DNA of 64,000 nucleotides, from positions 930,001 through 994,000 of the forward strand of contig JADJXL010000020.1 in assembly GCA_016715885.1 (NCBI GenBank). Direction: 5' to 3'. Under the pieces are notes generated by a model, which was not told the DNA's origin, made no database searches, and saw nothing but the letters and a program-made list of their open reading frames with translations. Of this stretch, positions 8,824 through 17,678 are shown piece by piece. Source of the stretch: Polyangiaceae bacterium (GTDB taxonomy: Bacteria > Myxococcota_A > Polyangia > Polyangiales > Polyangiaceae). Both the position numbers and the translations under genes were made by a program. Every line of letters begins with the position of its first letter. Within the stretch, counting starts at the first letter, position 1.

Positions 8824-9903
8824 ATGAGCGGATCTGAGTCGACGGCACACAACGCCTTTCTCGAACTGCTCGGCCGTTTGCGTCCGGAGATCGACCGGCG
8901 CATTGCCGAGCGGTACGACGTCGTCGTTGCGCGTGCACGTACGCACGGGCCGCATGTCGCGGCGATGGTCGAAGCGTCGCGCGACCTTGCGCTGCGTGGT
9001 GGCAAGCGGCTTCGAGCAGGCCTGATCGCAGCAGGATGGCTCGCTGCGGGTGGAGACGCCGATCTGGAAGCGCCCATCGAAGGTGGCGTCGCGTTCGAGC
9101 TATTGCAGACGTACTTGCTCATTCAGGACGACTGGATGGACGGGGACATGACGCGCCGCGGTGGACCAAGCGTTCATGCTGCGTTGACTCGAGCGCTCGA
9201 CGGCACACAGCGCGGTGCATCATCCGCCATCCTCGCGAGCGATCTCACGTGGGGTTTGTCCGTCGAAACACTCTTGGGAATCGAACGGTTATCGGCCGAG
9301 GCGCGCATCGAGGTCTTGTCGACGTTCTTGCGCGTTCACGAAGATGTCGTGCTCGGACAGCAGCTCGACATTCTCGGTGCATCCGAAGACGTCGAAGCGA
9401 TGCACGACCTGAAAACGGGCAGCTACACGATTCGTGGACCGCTCGTGCTCGGGGCGACGATGGCCGGTGGATCACACGAGCTTCGAGAGTTCCTCACGCG
9501 ATTTTCCGCGCCGCTTGGTGTTGCATTCCAACTTCGTGACGACTTGCTCGGGACGTTCGGTGACCCTGCGGAGACCGGCAAGCCCGTGGGTAACGACATC
9601 ATCGTTGGAAAACGCACGGCGCTGGTCGTGGAAGCCGAACGTTTGGCGAGCGAGGACGAACGTAGGGCCATCGCGAGCGCGTTCGATCGCGGTGACGCAA
9701 GTGAAGCTGCGGTCGGTGCAGCGACTTCAGCGATGATTTCGTCGGGAGCTCGTCGCGCCGTCGAAGAGCGTCAGGGAACCCTTTGTGATCGAGCGCTGGC
9801 GATGCTCGACGAGTCATTGCTTCCCGTTGCCGTACGGCCGGTGCTCGCTGGTATCGTCGATGCCATCAGGGTTCGTCCAAGCGAACCGAAGGTACGATCG
9901 TGA
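8824..9903 (+). CDS. Polyprenyl diphosphate synthase (trans-isoprenyl type)
   Basis: 359 residues of the all-alpha polyprenyl synthase fold. It has GGKRLR at 59-64, first aspartate-rich motif DDWMD (102-106), KTGSYTI near 197, and second motif QLRDDLLG (Asp239-240). It condenses isopentenyl diphosphate with allylic diphosphates, giving C15/C20 or longer products. Chain length cannot be read with confidence from sequence alone. It heads an operon whose next three genes make isopentenyl diphosphate by the mevalonate route. Its TGA overlaps the GTG start of the mevalonate kinase gene. Confidence 0.9.
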   Translation: MSGSESTAHNAFLELLGRLRPEIDRRIAERYDVVVARARTHGPHVAAMVEASRDLALRGGKRLRAGLIAAGWLAAGGDADLEAPIEGGVAFELLQTYLLIQDDWMDGDMTRRGGPSVHAALTRALDGTQRGASSAILASDLTWGLSVETLLGIERLSAEARIEVLSTFLRVHEDVVLGQQLDILGASEDVEAMHDLKTGSYTIRGPLVLGATMAGGSHELREFLTRFSAPLGVAFQLRDDLLGTFGDPAETGKPVGNDIIVGKRTALVVEAERLASEDERRAIASAFDRGDASEAAVGAATSAMISSGARRAVEERQGTLCDRALAMLDESLLPVAVRPVLAGIVDAIRVRPSEPKVRS

Positions 9904-10913
9904 CGCGTATCGAACGATCGACAGGCGATGCATGCGGCAAGGTGATCCTCTTTGGTGAGCATGCGGTCGTGTATGGTTCGTCAGCCATCGCAGCGGGTAT
10001 CGAGCGCGGCGCGCATGCGACGGCTGAACGATCCACGACAGCAACGAGCACGCTGCGCATCGCGGGTCAGGACGTCATCGCGGATGCGAATGGGAAGGAC
10101 GATCTCGGGCGAGCGCTGCACGCGCTCTTGCACGTGTCCCCTGCACTTCCGCCGCTGCACATCGAGGCGCGGAGCGACCTGCCAGCAGGCGGAGGCCTTG
10201 GCAGCTCTGCAGCGTTGGCCGTCGCCATCGCGCGCGCCGTGCAGGCATTTGCAGAAGCGGATGGTGGCGATGCGGATGTCGTCACACTCGAGCGAGCTGC
10301 CGCGTGGGAGCGGGTTTTTCATGGCAACCCATCGGGCATCGACGCGACGGCGGCTGTGCGTGGGGGCATTTTTCGATACTCGCGCGCGGATGGTGCGACG
10401 CCGCTTCACCCTGCGAACGACATCGTTCTTTGCGTAGGCTATTCGGGAACGCCGTCGTCGACGCGCGAGACGGTTGAGCTCATCGCGGCGCGCATGGCCA
10501 AGGATTCACAGCTCGTCAAAAACTCGATCGGCGCGATCCAATCGATCGTGGACGCTGCGGCGAGTGCCATTCGGGCGGGCGATCATGCAGCCATCGGACA
10601 GCTCATGAACATGAATCAGCTCGTCTTGTCGGGCCTCATGGTTTCCACGAGCGAGCTCGAGGAGCTTTGCGCACTTGCGCGTGTACATGGCGCGCTTGGA
10701 GCGAAGCTCACGGGTGGTGGTGGTGGAGGGTCGGTCATTGCGCTCGTGCCGCCGGTATTTACGGATGACGGGCAGGAGGATCGCGAGCGGGAGTTTGCGC
10801 ACGCCGAACGCATCGTGGATGCGTGGCGACAAGCCAATGCGCGTTACGAAGGGTTCGTCACGCGAATCTCCGCGGACAAACCCGGTTCGTCATTCGAAGG
10901 AGAAGCGCCTTGA
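9900..10913 (+). CDS. mvk: Mevalonate kinase (GHMP family)
   Basis: 337 residues. GHMP kinase signatures are KVILFGEHAVVYG near the N terminus, the phosphate-binding loop LPAGGGLGSSAA (94-105), GNPSGIDATAA near 141-151, and KLTGGGGGGSVIAL near the C terminus. These identify mevalonate kinase, which phosphorylates mevalonate with ATP. The start is GTG in a GTGA overlap with the preceding stop, implying translational coupling. It is second in the isoprenoid operon. Confidence 0.92.
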   Translation: MTRIERSTGDACGKVILFGEHAVVYGSSAIAAGIERGAHATAERSTTATSTLRIAGQDVIADANGKDDLGRALHALLHVSPALPPLHIEARSDLPAGGGLGSSAALAVAIARAVQAFAEADGGDADVVTLERAAAWERVFHGNPSGIDATAAVRGGIFRYSRADGATPLHPANDIVLCVGYSGTPSSTRETVELIAARMAKDSQLVKNSIGAIQSIVDAAASAIRAGDHAAIGQLMNMNQLVLSGLMVSTSELEELCALARVHGALGAKLTGGGGGGSVIALVPPVFTDDGQEDREREFAHAERIVDAWRQANARYEGFVTRISADKPGSSFEGEAP

Positions 10914-11926
10914 CGCTCTACGCAGCGACAGCCATTGCCCACCCCAACATCGCGCTCGCCAAGTACTGGGGTAAACGCGACGACGGCGTAAATCAGCCGG
11001 CGGTGCCAAGTCTTTCGGTGACACTTTCGGGCATGTCGACGACGACGACGGTCACCTTCGTTGCATCGCTCGAGGCTGACTCGTTGCTGCTCGGTGGAGT
11101 GCCCGCATTTGGCAGACCTTTGGAACGTGTCGTGGGGCTGCTCGATCGCGTGCGTCGTGCGTCTGGACGAACCGAACGCGCCTCCGTCGCAAGTGAGAAC
11201 GACTTTCCAACGGCGGCAGGGCTTGCATCGAGCGCATCGGGATTTGCCGCGCTGGCCCTTGCAGCGGCGAGCGCCGCGGGGCTCGACGCTGCACCGACGT
11301 ACGTGAGTGACCTGGCACGACGCACTTCGGTATCCGCTGCACGTTCGGCGTTTGGTGGGTTTGTCGAACTTCCCGCGGGCAAACCTGGTGACGATGATTT
11401 GTCAGCCGTCCCGGTCGCACCCCCGGATCAGCTCGATCTTCGCGTGATCGTCGCGGTCACACAGGAAGGTCCGAAGGACGTCGGTTCGACGGAAGGGATG
11501 AAGCACACGGTTCGGACGAGTCCGTATTATCCGGCATGGGTCGAGTCGGCGCCGGCCCTGTGCAATCGGGTACGCGAAGCAATTCTTCGGCGGGATCTCG
11601 AGGCGCTGGGAGTTGCGGCGGAAGAGAGTGCGCTCGCGATGCATGCAACGAGCATTGCGGCGCGCCCGGGCCTTATTTATTGGACAGGCGCCACCGTCGA
11701 GGCGCTACGCGAGGTTCGGCGGTTGCGAGAACGCGGCGTTCTTGCCTATGCAACGATCGACGCAGGACCGCACGTCAAAGTCCTCACCACGAATGCAGAT
11801 GAACCTCGGGTCATCAGCGCGCTCGGCGAAGTGCCTGGCGTGAAACGAACGATCGTCGCGTCACCGGGCCCCGGTGCGCGCCTTGCTGATGTACCCACAA
11901 GAATGACCAAAGGGAGTAAGTCGTGA
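10910..11926 (+). CDS. mvaD: Diphosphomevalonate decarboxylase
   Basis: 338 residues from a TTG start. Hallmarks are NIALAKYWGKR (13-23), FPTAAGLASSASG (99-111), SVSAARSAFGGF (about 141-151) and TIDAGPHVKVL near the C terminus. The enzyme decarboxylates mevalonate 5-diphosphate with ATP to give isopentenyl diphosphate. The open frame continues upstream to 10823, but the conserved N terminus begins exactly at the TTG. That codon overlaps the previous TGA and follows the purine-rich AAGGAGAAG. A rare start with 4-bp coupling fits the rest of this operon. Confidence 0.93.
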   Translation: MTLYAATAIAHPNIALAKYWGKRDDGVNQPAVPSLSVTLSGMSTTTTVTFVASLEADSLLLGGVPAFGRPLERVVGLLDRVRRASGRTERASVASENDFPTAAGLASSASGFAALALAAASAAGLDAAPTYVSDLARRTSVSAARSAFGGFVELPAGKPGDDDLSAVPVAPPDQLDLRVIVAVTQEGPKDVGSTEGMKHTVRTSPYYPAWVESAPALCNRVREAILRRDLEALGVAAEESALAMHATSIAARPGLIYWTGATVEALREVRRLRERGVLAYATIDAGPHVKVLTTNADEPRVISALGEVPGVKRTIVASPGPGARLADVPTRMTKGSKS

Positions 11927-12831
11927 TCGCGTGGGCCCCAGGCAAAATCGTCATCTCGGGTGCGTACTCCGTGCTCGAAGGCGCTCCCGCGCTCGTGGGA
12001 GCAGTCGACCGGTACGTCGTCGCCGATGCGAGCCGCAGAAGCGCCATCGTGAGTGAAGAAGTGCTTGCAGCCTACCGATCCGGGGCGATCGACCTCGTGC
12101 CTTGGTTCGATGCATCCGGCCTGCGCATGCGATTGCCCGATGGCACGACACGTAAAATCGGCCTTGGCTCCAGCGCAGCCATTCTCGTCGCGTCCATCGC
12201 GGCGGTGTTCTCGAATCGCATCGCTGGCGAAACCGAGTTGCGACAAGCGGTCATGCCCGTGGCGCTTGCCGCACATCGCCAAGCGCAGCCTTTGGGAAGC
12301 GGAATCGATGTCGCGGCAAGCGTATATGGCGGCATCGTTCAATGCCTCAAACGTGACGACGACACGCTCGACGTCACGCAAGCCGCACTTCCGGAGGGGC
12401 TCGTCTTCGAAGTGTTCGCATGTCCCGTCGCCGCTTCGACGGCGCAGCTCCTCGAAAAGATCCAAGCGTTCAAACAAGCCGAACCAGCGGCATACAACAC
12501 GCACATGGACGTCGCGATCGCCGGAGCGCGCGATGCTGCTGCGGCGCGCGATGCCGATGCTTTCATGAAAGCCGTGGCCGTTCAGGTCGATGCCCTGGCG
12601 AATTTGGGCCGCGCTGCGAGCGCCCAAATCGTCATTCGCGCCGTGGCGGAGCTGCACACGCTGGCCGCTGCGGAAGGCGCCGTGTTCGGCCCTAGTGGAG
12701 CGGGCGGAGGCGACATTGCGCTCTGGATCGGAAAAGCACGCCCATCCGAAGCGTTCCTTGCACGCGCCGCGTTTCACCGACTCGAACCACTCGGCGTCAT
12801 CGTGGGTGCTCGAGGCGTATACGTGGGCTGA
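11923..12831 (+). CDS. GHMP kinase, probable phosphomevalonate kinase (compact)
   Basis: 302 residues, with APGKIVISGAYSVLEGAPALVGAVDRYV at the N terminus, KIGLGSSAA at about 78-86, and FGPSGAGGGDIALWIG near the C terminus. The N-terminal signature and operon position point to phosphomevalonate kinase, the one step not covered by the two neighbours. It is shorter than most phosphomevalonate kinases, so another GHMP activity (for example an alternative mevalonate-phosphate kinase) cannot be excluded. The GTG start overlaps the mvaD stop as GTGA and follows AAAGGGAG. Confidence 0.8.
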   Translation: MIAWAPGKIVISGAYSVLEGAPALVGAVDRYVVADASRRSAIVSEEVLAAYRSGAIDLVPWFDASGLRMRLPDGTTRKIGLGSSAAILVASIAAVFSNRIAGETELRQAVMPVALAAHRQAQPLGSGIDVAASVYGGIVQCLKRDDDTLDVTQAALPEGLVFEVFACPVAASTAQLLEKIQAFKQAEPAAYNTHMDVAIAGARDAAAARDADAFMKAVAVQVDALANLGRAASAQIVIRAVAELHTLAAAEGAVFGPSGAGGGDIALWIGKARPSEAFLARAAFHRLEPLGVIVGARGVYVG

Positions 12832-12923
12832 TGCGTCCCACACGACCGCTTTGCCCGACAACCCTCGCTGCGCGCACGCATCACCACAGCTAAGCTCGTG
12901 TCGTGCTCGGAGCTCGAACCGAC

Positions 12924-14012
12924 ATGACATCATCCTGGTTTTCTCATCTCGTTCGTCCCGAGCTCGCAGGCGTCGAAGCGTACGTCCCTCACGCGGGCTC
13001 GTTCGACGTGCGACTCGATGCCAACGAATCGCCCGATCTGCTCTCCACCGAGGCGCATGCGCGCGTCGCCGAAGCGCTCGCAGCGCCCATGCTGAATCGC
13101 TACCCGGACGCCACAGCCCGCGAGCTTCGCGAAGCTGTCGCAGCTCGTGCCGGCGTTTCCGCGGACGAAGTCATCGCTGGATGCGGCTCGGACGAAGTCA
13201 TTGCCATCCTTCTCGCGGCGCTCGACAAACCTCGCCCGAAAGCTCCACGCCCGAGGATTGTCACGACAACCCCCACGTTCGTGATGTATCGCCTGAGCGC
13301 GCGCGTGCGCGGAATCGAGGTCATCGAAGTACCACTCGATGCGACGTGGGATCTCGATGTCAGCGGCATGAAGCGAGCCATCGAGTTTGGACAGCCAAAC
13401 ATCGTGTTCATTGCCACGCCGAACAATCCAACTGGCGGCTGCATGTCCGAAGATCGCCTGCGCAGCGTCATCGAATCCGCACCCGATGCGCTCATCGTTT
13501 TGGATGAAGCTTACGTAGATTTTTCGACCACCAACGTTTCACACCTGCGTCGCGAATATCCCAACGTCGTGACACTCGGCACCATCTCCAAGATCGGCTT
13601 TGCGGCGCTTCGAGTCGGATGGATGATCGGTTCGGCAGATCTCGTGCACGAGCTGCACAAGATCCGCCAGCCCTACAACATTCCCCTCCCCTCACAACGC
13701 GCGGCGACGTTGGTGCTGCGAGAGCTGAAGGGCGAAGTGGACACGCTCGTGACGCACGTGGTTACCGAACGTGAACGCATGACGCGCGAGCTCGAGCAGA
13801 TTGGGTTTGGCGTGGCACCGAGCCAGACGAATTTCCTTTGGGTAGAAACGAAACGTCCAGCGACCGAAGTGTTCGACGGGCTCGCGGCGAGCGGCATTTT
13901 GGTGCGGAGTTTTGCGAAATCCGGCGGGCGGCTCGCACGACGCATTCGCGTGACCGTTGGCACCACAGCAGAAAACGATCGGTTCCTCGACTCGGTTGCA
14001 AGGTTCGTATGA
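12924..14012 (+). CDS. hisC: Histidinol-phosphate aminotransferase-like enzyme
   Basis: 362 residues of a fold-type I PLP aminotransferase. The HisC pattern is LDANESPD near the N terminus, YPDATARELREAVAA, ATPNNPTGG (about 165-172), LDEAYVDF (193-200) and the PLP lysine in TISKIGFAALRVGW (Lys223). Paralogues act on histidinol phosphate or on aromatic or threonine phosphates; no other his gene is nearby to decide. The ATG at 12924 has GGAG upstream. A GTG at 12903 would add seven residues without a clear ribosome-binding site. The stop overlaps the next gene as ATGA. Confidence 0.85.
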   Translation: MTSSWFSHLVRPELAGVEAYVPHAGSFDVRLDANESPDLLSTEAHARVAEALAAPMLNRYPDATARELREAVAARAGVSADEVIAGCGSDEVIAILLAALDKPRPKAPRPRIVTTTPTFVMYRLSARVRGIEVIEVPLDATWDLDVSGMKRAIEFGQPNIVFIATPNNPTGGCMSEDRLRSVIESAPDALIVLDEAYVDFSTTNVSHLRREYPNVVTLGTISKIGFAALRVGWMIGSADLVHELHKIRQPYNIPLPSQRAATLVLRELKGEVDTLVTHVVTERERMTRELEQIGFGVAPSQTNFLWVETKRPATEVFDGLAASGILVRSFAKSGGRLARRIRVTVGTTAENDRFLDSVARFV

Positions 14013-15178
14013 GCATGACACGCGTCGTTGCACTGCTGATGTTCCTCGCCGCGGGATGCTCGGATCCGCAGGTGATCCGCGTCATCGACGGAGTGCCCAT
14101 CGAAGGGCGCTTCATTCGGTACGAGGCGTACGCCGCATATGGGCGCGGGTTGGAGGCGCAAGCGGACGGGAAGCTCAACGATGCGATTGGGTGGTTTACC
14201 GAGGCATCACGTTACGACCCGAAGAGCCCTGAAATTTGGACGCGTCTCGGAAGCGCGATCTGCTCGGCGTCATCGTCATCGACACCAGAAGCGGCCGATG
14301 CATTCGACCAAGCCGAGCAGCTCGATCCCACGTTCGAGCCGCTGTACCGTGCGCGAGCTCGATGTGCCCTTGCATCGTCGAACCTGGATGCAGCGCTCGC
14401 CCATGCAGCGCGCGCAGTTGCCCTCGATCCGGACAACGACGACGGGGTCCTGCTGTACGCAGACATGTTGGAGCGACGCGGCAAGGCGGAAGACGCAACG
14501 CGTTTGCTCGACGGGCACCTCGTTCGCCACCCGGCGTCCGTGAGCGCGTGGCGTGCGCGTTATGAGCTCGCAGCGCGAAGACGCGACGCGCCTGCGATGG
14601 AGCGATCTGCGCGGATTCTCGTACGGCTTGCGCCACACATGTCCGCGGAGATCGGTCGCGCCGTGCCAACGCTCGCACCGCTCGCTCGGGTCGACGACGC
14701 AATCCGCCAAGGGAACATCGACGACGCTCGCAAGGCCGCTCGACAGGCTCGGCTGCCGCCGGCGGAGCTTGCCGTTCGGGCGGCAGCGATGGGTGCGCAG
14801 AAGCTAGCGCGTGAACAAGCCGAACATGTTTTAGGTGCGGATCCTGCGAGCGGATCGGCACGCGTGGCGCTTGCGTCGACAAGCGATGCGATGGCGGACG
14901 CGCAGGCCGTTGGCGTGGCGCTCGACTTGCCAGCAGGCGTGCGCATCACGCCGCTATCGCCACTGGCGCGGCTGGTGTTCGCCGAGCTGCTCGTGCGACA
15001 CGCCGAACGCGATGCGGCACGTGCGTTCATGGGATCCGTCGAATCCGATGGAACGAACGATCCGGTGTTCGAATCGCTCAGGTTGCATCTTGCGGGAAGA
15101 CTTGGCGCCTCACCCCCCGGCCCCCTCTCCAACTTCGCTTCGCTCGTGGAGAGGGGGAGACGAGCGTCTCTCCGTTAG
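14009..15178 (+). CDS. TPR-repeat probable lipoprotein
   Basis: 389 residues. A short signal peptide ends in LAAGC (Cys17), a slightly atypical lipobox, so this is probably a lipoprotein. Tetratricopeptide-like helical pairs follow (for example GKLNDAIGWFTEASRYDPKSP and LDAALAHAARAVALDPDN), then Ala-rich helices. No catalytic motif is seen. It is coupled to the upstream aminotransferase gene by an ATGA overlap. The last ~23 residues (from ASPPGPLSNF) are encoded by a REP-like palindromic element and are unlikely to be an original part of the fold. Confidence 0.75.
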   Translation: MSMTRVVALLMFLAAGCSDPQVIRVIDGVPIEGRFIRYEAYAAYGRGLEAQADGKLNDAIGWFTEASRYDPKSPEIWTRLGSAICSASSSSTPEAADAFDQAEQLDPTFEPLYRARARCALASSNLDAALAHAARAVALDPDNDDGVLLYADMLERRGKAEDATRLLDGHLVRHPASVSAWRARYELAARRRDAPAMERSARILVRLAPHMSAEIGRAVPTLAPLARVDDAIRQGNIDDARKAARQARLPPAELAVRAAAMGAQKLAREQAEHVLGADPASGSARVALASTSDAMADAQAVGVALDLPAGVRITPLSPLARLVFAELLVRHAERDAARAFMGSVESDGTNDPVFESLRLHLAGRLGASPPGPLSNFASLVERGRRASLR

Positions 15179-15231
15179 AAGCGTCATTTCTTCCCCCTCT
15201 CCACTTGTGGAGAGGGGGCTAGGGGGTGAGG
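15108..15231. repeat. REP-like double palindrome between convergent genes
   Basis: Two palindromes sit in inverted order. One at 15121-15157 has arms CCCCCTCTCCA/TGGAGAGGGGG. The other, at 15193-15218, has arms CCCCCTCTCCAC/GTGGAGAGGGGG around TT. The outer flanks CCTCACCCCC (15108) and GGGGGTGAGG (ending 15231) also pair, so the whole block is one large inverted repeat. The stops of the two convergent genes (15178 and 15184) lie inside it, and it encodes both protein tails. It could act as a bidirectional terminator. Similar palindromes are scattered in many proteobacterial genomes. I found only this one in the window. Confidence 0.75.
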
Positions 15232-16134
15232 TGCAGCGTCGGCACCTGCGTCCTTCGCGTCGTCGCTTTTGGTTCCGTACGTGAGCTCGAGATCGAGCGT
15301 GTTGGTACCTTCTTTGAGCTCCAACGATTGCTCGGCGACCTTGTCGATCGCGGGCAAGAACGCATTCACGGCGACTTTTCCAACGGGAATGCCCTGAATC
15401 TCGTACTGGCCGTCGAGCCCCGTGACATCGTGCGTGGCGTAGTTGAGTACGAAGACGTCCGCCGTGAGAAACGGGTTCGGCAGTTCGTCTCGAATCATGT
15501 AGTGGGCACGATTTTCGAGCGGATAGAGCTTCACGGGAGCGCCGCGTGGAACGGCGATCATGACCGCGCGGCGCGGCGCTCCATCGAGATACGGCATGTA
15601 GCTCTCAATCTGATCGAGGTTCGCGACTTCGATTCGTTGTCCGAAGGTCATCGAGACCGTGCGACGCGCGAACGCGCAGCCGTGAATGGTGACCTTCTCG
15701 GCTTCGTCACGTGCCGGGACAAACCCTTTGTAACCCGTGACGGTGACGAGCACATCGGCAGCGGCGCCTTCGAGCCCAACGCGGAAGAGTTTGCCGTAGG
15801 TGGCTGCAGCTTCTCCGCACTTACCCGAGGGAAACGTGAAGCTCGTGTTCGGCGGCGGATCGCCCTTGATGCGCACCGTGCCGCGCAGCGTGGCCGTCGG
15901 TCCCTTGTACGGTTCTTCTCCGTTTGGATTGACAACCTTGGCAACGCTTGCCGGCGACACCGGAATGCCCACGGCAAACGGTGTGGTGGGGGCACTGGAG
16001 GCCGCAGTCGACGCGCTGGGCGCGGCAGCCTCCGTAGATGTCGCGGGTTTTGCGGATGACGACGGTGCTTCTTTCTTGCAGGCGCTCGTAGCTACGAGTG
16101 CCGCGGCACCGAGGAGGGGCAGGCAGTGACGCAT
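15184..16134 (-). CDS. Lipoprotein with carboxypeptidase-regulatory-like domains
   Basis: 316 residues. A signal peptide ends in LVATSAC (Cys19), followed by a Ser/Ala/Thr/Pro-rich linker to about residue 60. The remainder contains beta-rich segments of the methylamine-utilisation/carboxypeptidase-regulatory type: TATLRGTVRIKGDPPPNTSFTFPSGKCG and TGLDGQYEIQGIPVGKVAVNAFLP. A plastocyanin- or CarboxypepD_reg-like fold is likely, located in the periplasm or outer membrane. It is the last gene after nuoN, 8 bases away. The final ~15 residues (APHPLAPSPQVERGKK) are encoded by the palindromic element. Confidence 0.7.
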   Translation of the reverse strand: MRHCLPLLGAAALVATSACKKEAPSSSAKPATSTEAAAPSASTAASSAPTTPFAVGIPVSPASVAKVVNPNGEEPYKGPTATLRGTVRIKGDPPPNTSFTFPSGKCGEAAATYGKLFRVGLEGAAADVLVTVTGYKGFVPARDEAEKVTIHGCAFARRTVSMTFGQRIEVANLDQIESYMPYLDGAPRRAVMIAVPRGAPVKLYPLENRAHYMIRDELPNPFLTADVFVLNYATHDVTGLDGQYEIQGIPVGKVAVNAFLPAIDKVAEQSLELKEGTNTLDLELTYGTKSDDAKDAGADAAPHPLAPSPQVERGKK

Positions 16135-16142
16135 GGTGGGGT

Positions 16143-17678
16143 TTAGCGTGAAGCGAGAGCAGCTTCGACGGCAAGTTGAAGCGACGTCGTGGGCCACAAG
16201 CCGAGGATCACGACGAGGACGCCGGCAACGACGAGCGCCGTGGCGACGTAACCCGACCGCATGGGGGTTGCGATCGGAGCGCCTGGGGCCGGCTCACGCA
16301 TGTACATGAACACGAGCACGCGCAGGTAGTAGTACGCGGACACGACGCTGTTCAGGAGCAGAATGACGGCGAGCGGAACGAGGCCCGCGCCGATCGACGC
16401 CTTGACGATGTACAGCTTGCCGAAGAAGCCTGCGGTCGGGGGTACGCCCGCAAGCGACAGGAGAAACAGCGCGAAGGCGAAGCCCGCCATGGGATGACGT
16501 TTCCCAACGCCTGCGAGGTCTTCGTAGCTCACGGCTTCTGCACCACGGCTACCGCACCAGATGAGGGCACCGAAAGCGCCCACGGTCGAGACGGTATACG
16601 CGAGCAGGTAGAACAGGATGCTGCCCTGCGCGTCGTCGCCGGCACGCATGGTGGCGACGACACCTACGAGCACATAACCCGCATGCGCGATGCTCGAATA
16701 CGCGAGCATGCGCTTGACCGATTCTTGCTGACCCGCGATGAGGTTCGCGACGGTCATCGTGAGGACGGCGAGGAGTGCCACGATGGGCGGCCATCCGGCG
16801 GACCACGAATCGAGGCCGCTTTCGCTGAAGGCGCCGATGAAGACGCGCAGCATCATGGCGAATGCGGCGCTCTTGACTGCAACGGCCATGTAGGTCGTCG
16901 CAGGCGTGGGCGCACCTTCGTACGCATCGGGCGTCCACATGTGGAACGGCACCGCGCTCACCTTGAAAGCAAGGCCGGCAATGATGAGCGCCGCTGCGCC
17001 GAGCGTCATGCCGACGTTCACAGCGCTGCCGCCATTCGCGAGCGCGATGAGGCCCGCGCGAATGCCCACGAAGTCGGTGTGCCCGGTGGCGCCGTAAAGA
17101 AGCGCGCCGCCGTAAAGCAAGAGCGCTGCGCCGAACGATCCGAGCATGAAGTACTTCACGGCGGCTTCGGTGCTGCGCAGCGATGCGCGGCGGAAACCGA
17201 CCATGGCGTACACACCAAGCGACATCGTCTCGAGACCGAGAAAGAGCGACAGCAGGTCACCCGCGGCAACGAGGATCATCGCGCCGACGGTCGAGAAGAT
17301 GACGAGCGGGTAGAACTCGCCGCGATCGATTCGGTGTTCCGGGAGGTATCCGCCTGCGAGAAGTGCCGCGAGCGCGCCACCCACGCAGAGCAGGAACGAG
17401 AAGAACAGCGTGAATCGATCGAGGATGAGCCACGGGGCGACAGCCGCTGCTGCACCGTCGAGTTTGTCAGGACCGACGACCCAGATTGCCGCGGCAAACA
17501 CCGCTCCGACGAAGAGCGTGATGGCACTCAGAATCGACAGCTCGCCCGATGGTCCCGAAGCGCGATGCTCGGCTTGATCGTAGCCTCGCCTCGACAGCGC
17601 TTCGGCGACCATGAGCAGCACGCCGCCGAAGCTGACGACGAGTAACGGTGACAAGCCGAGGAAGATGTCGGTGTTCAT
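16143..17678 (-). CDS. nuoN: NADH-quinone oxidoreductase subunit N
   Basis: 511 residues with multiple membrane helices and the proton-pumping antiporter-like (Mrp/NuoLMN) family signature. Examples are KYFMLGSFGAALLLYG, KVSAVPFHMWTPDAYEGAPTP, RMLAYSSIAHAGYVLVG and GVPPTAGFFGKLYI. It is one of the three proton-translocating membrane subunits of complex I. The ATG overlaps the nuoM stop by 4 bases, in order L-M-N on the minus strand. Confidence 0.97.
   Translation of the reverse strand: MNTDIFLGLSPLLVVSFGGVLLMVAEALSRRGYDQAEHRASGPSGELSILSAITLFVGAVFAAAIWVVGPDKLDGAAAAVAPWLILDRFTLFFSFLLCVGGALAALLAGGYLPEHRIDRGEFYPLVIFSTVGAMILVAAGDLLSLFLGLETMSLGVYAMVGFRRASLRSTEAAVKYFMLGSFGAALLLYGGALLYGATGHTDFVGIRAGLIALANGGSAVNVGMTLGAAALIIAGLAFKVSAVPFHMWTPDAYEGAPTPATTYMAVAVKSAAFAMMLRVFIGAFSESGLDSWSAGWPPIVALLAVLTMTVANLIAGQQESVKRMLAYSSIAHAGYVLVGVVATMRAGDDAQGSILFYLLAYTVSTVGAFGALIWCGSRGAEAVSYEDLAGVGKRHPMAGFAFALFLLSLAGVPPTAGFFGKLYIVKASIGAGLVPLAVILLLNSVVSAYYYLRVLVFMYMREPAPGAPIATPMRSGYVATALVVAGVLVVILGLWPTTSLQLAVEAALASR

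Noticed and set aside
16176..17645. 489-codon plus-strand frame opposite nuoN
   Set aside because: Composition is extreme (Arg, Glu, His-rich) and it lies wholly antisense to a clear complex I gene.
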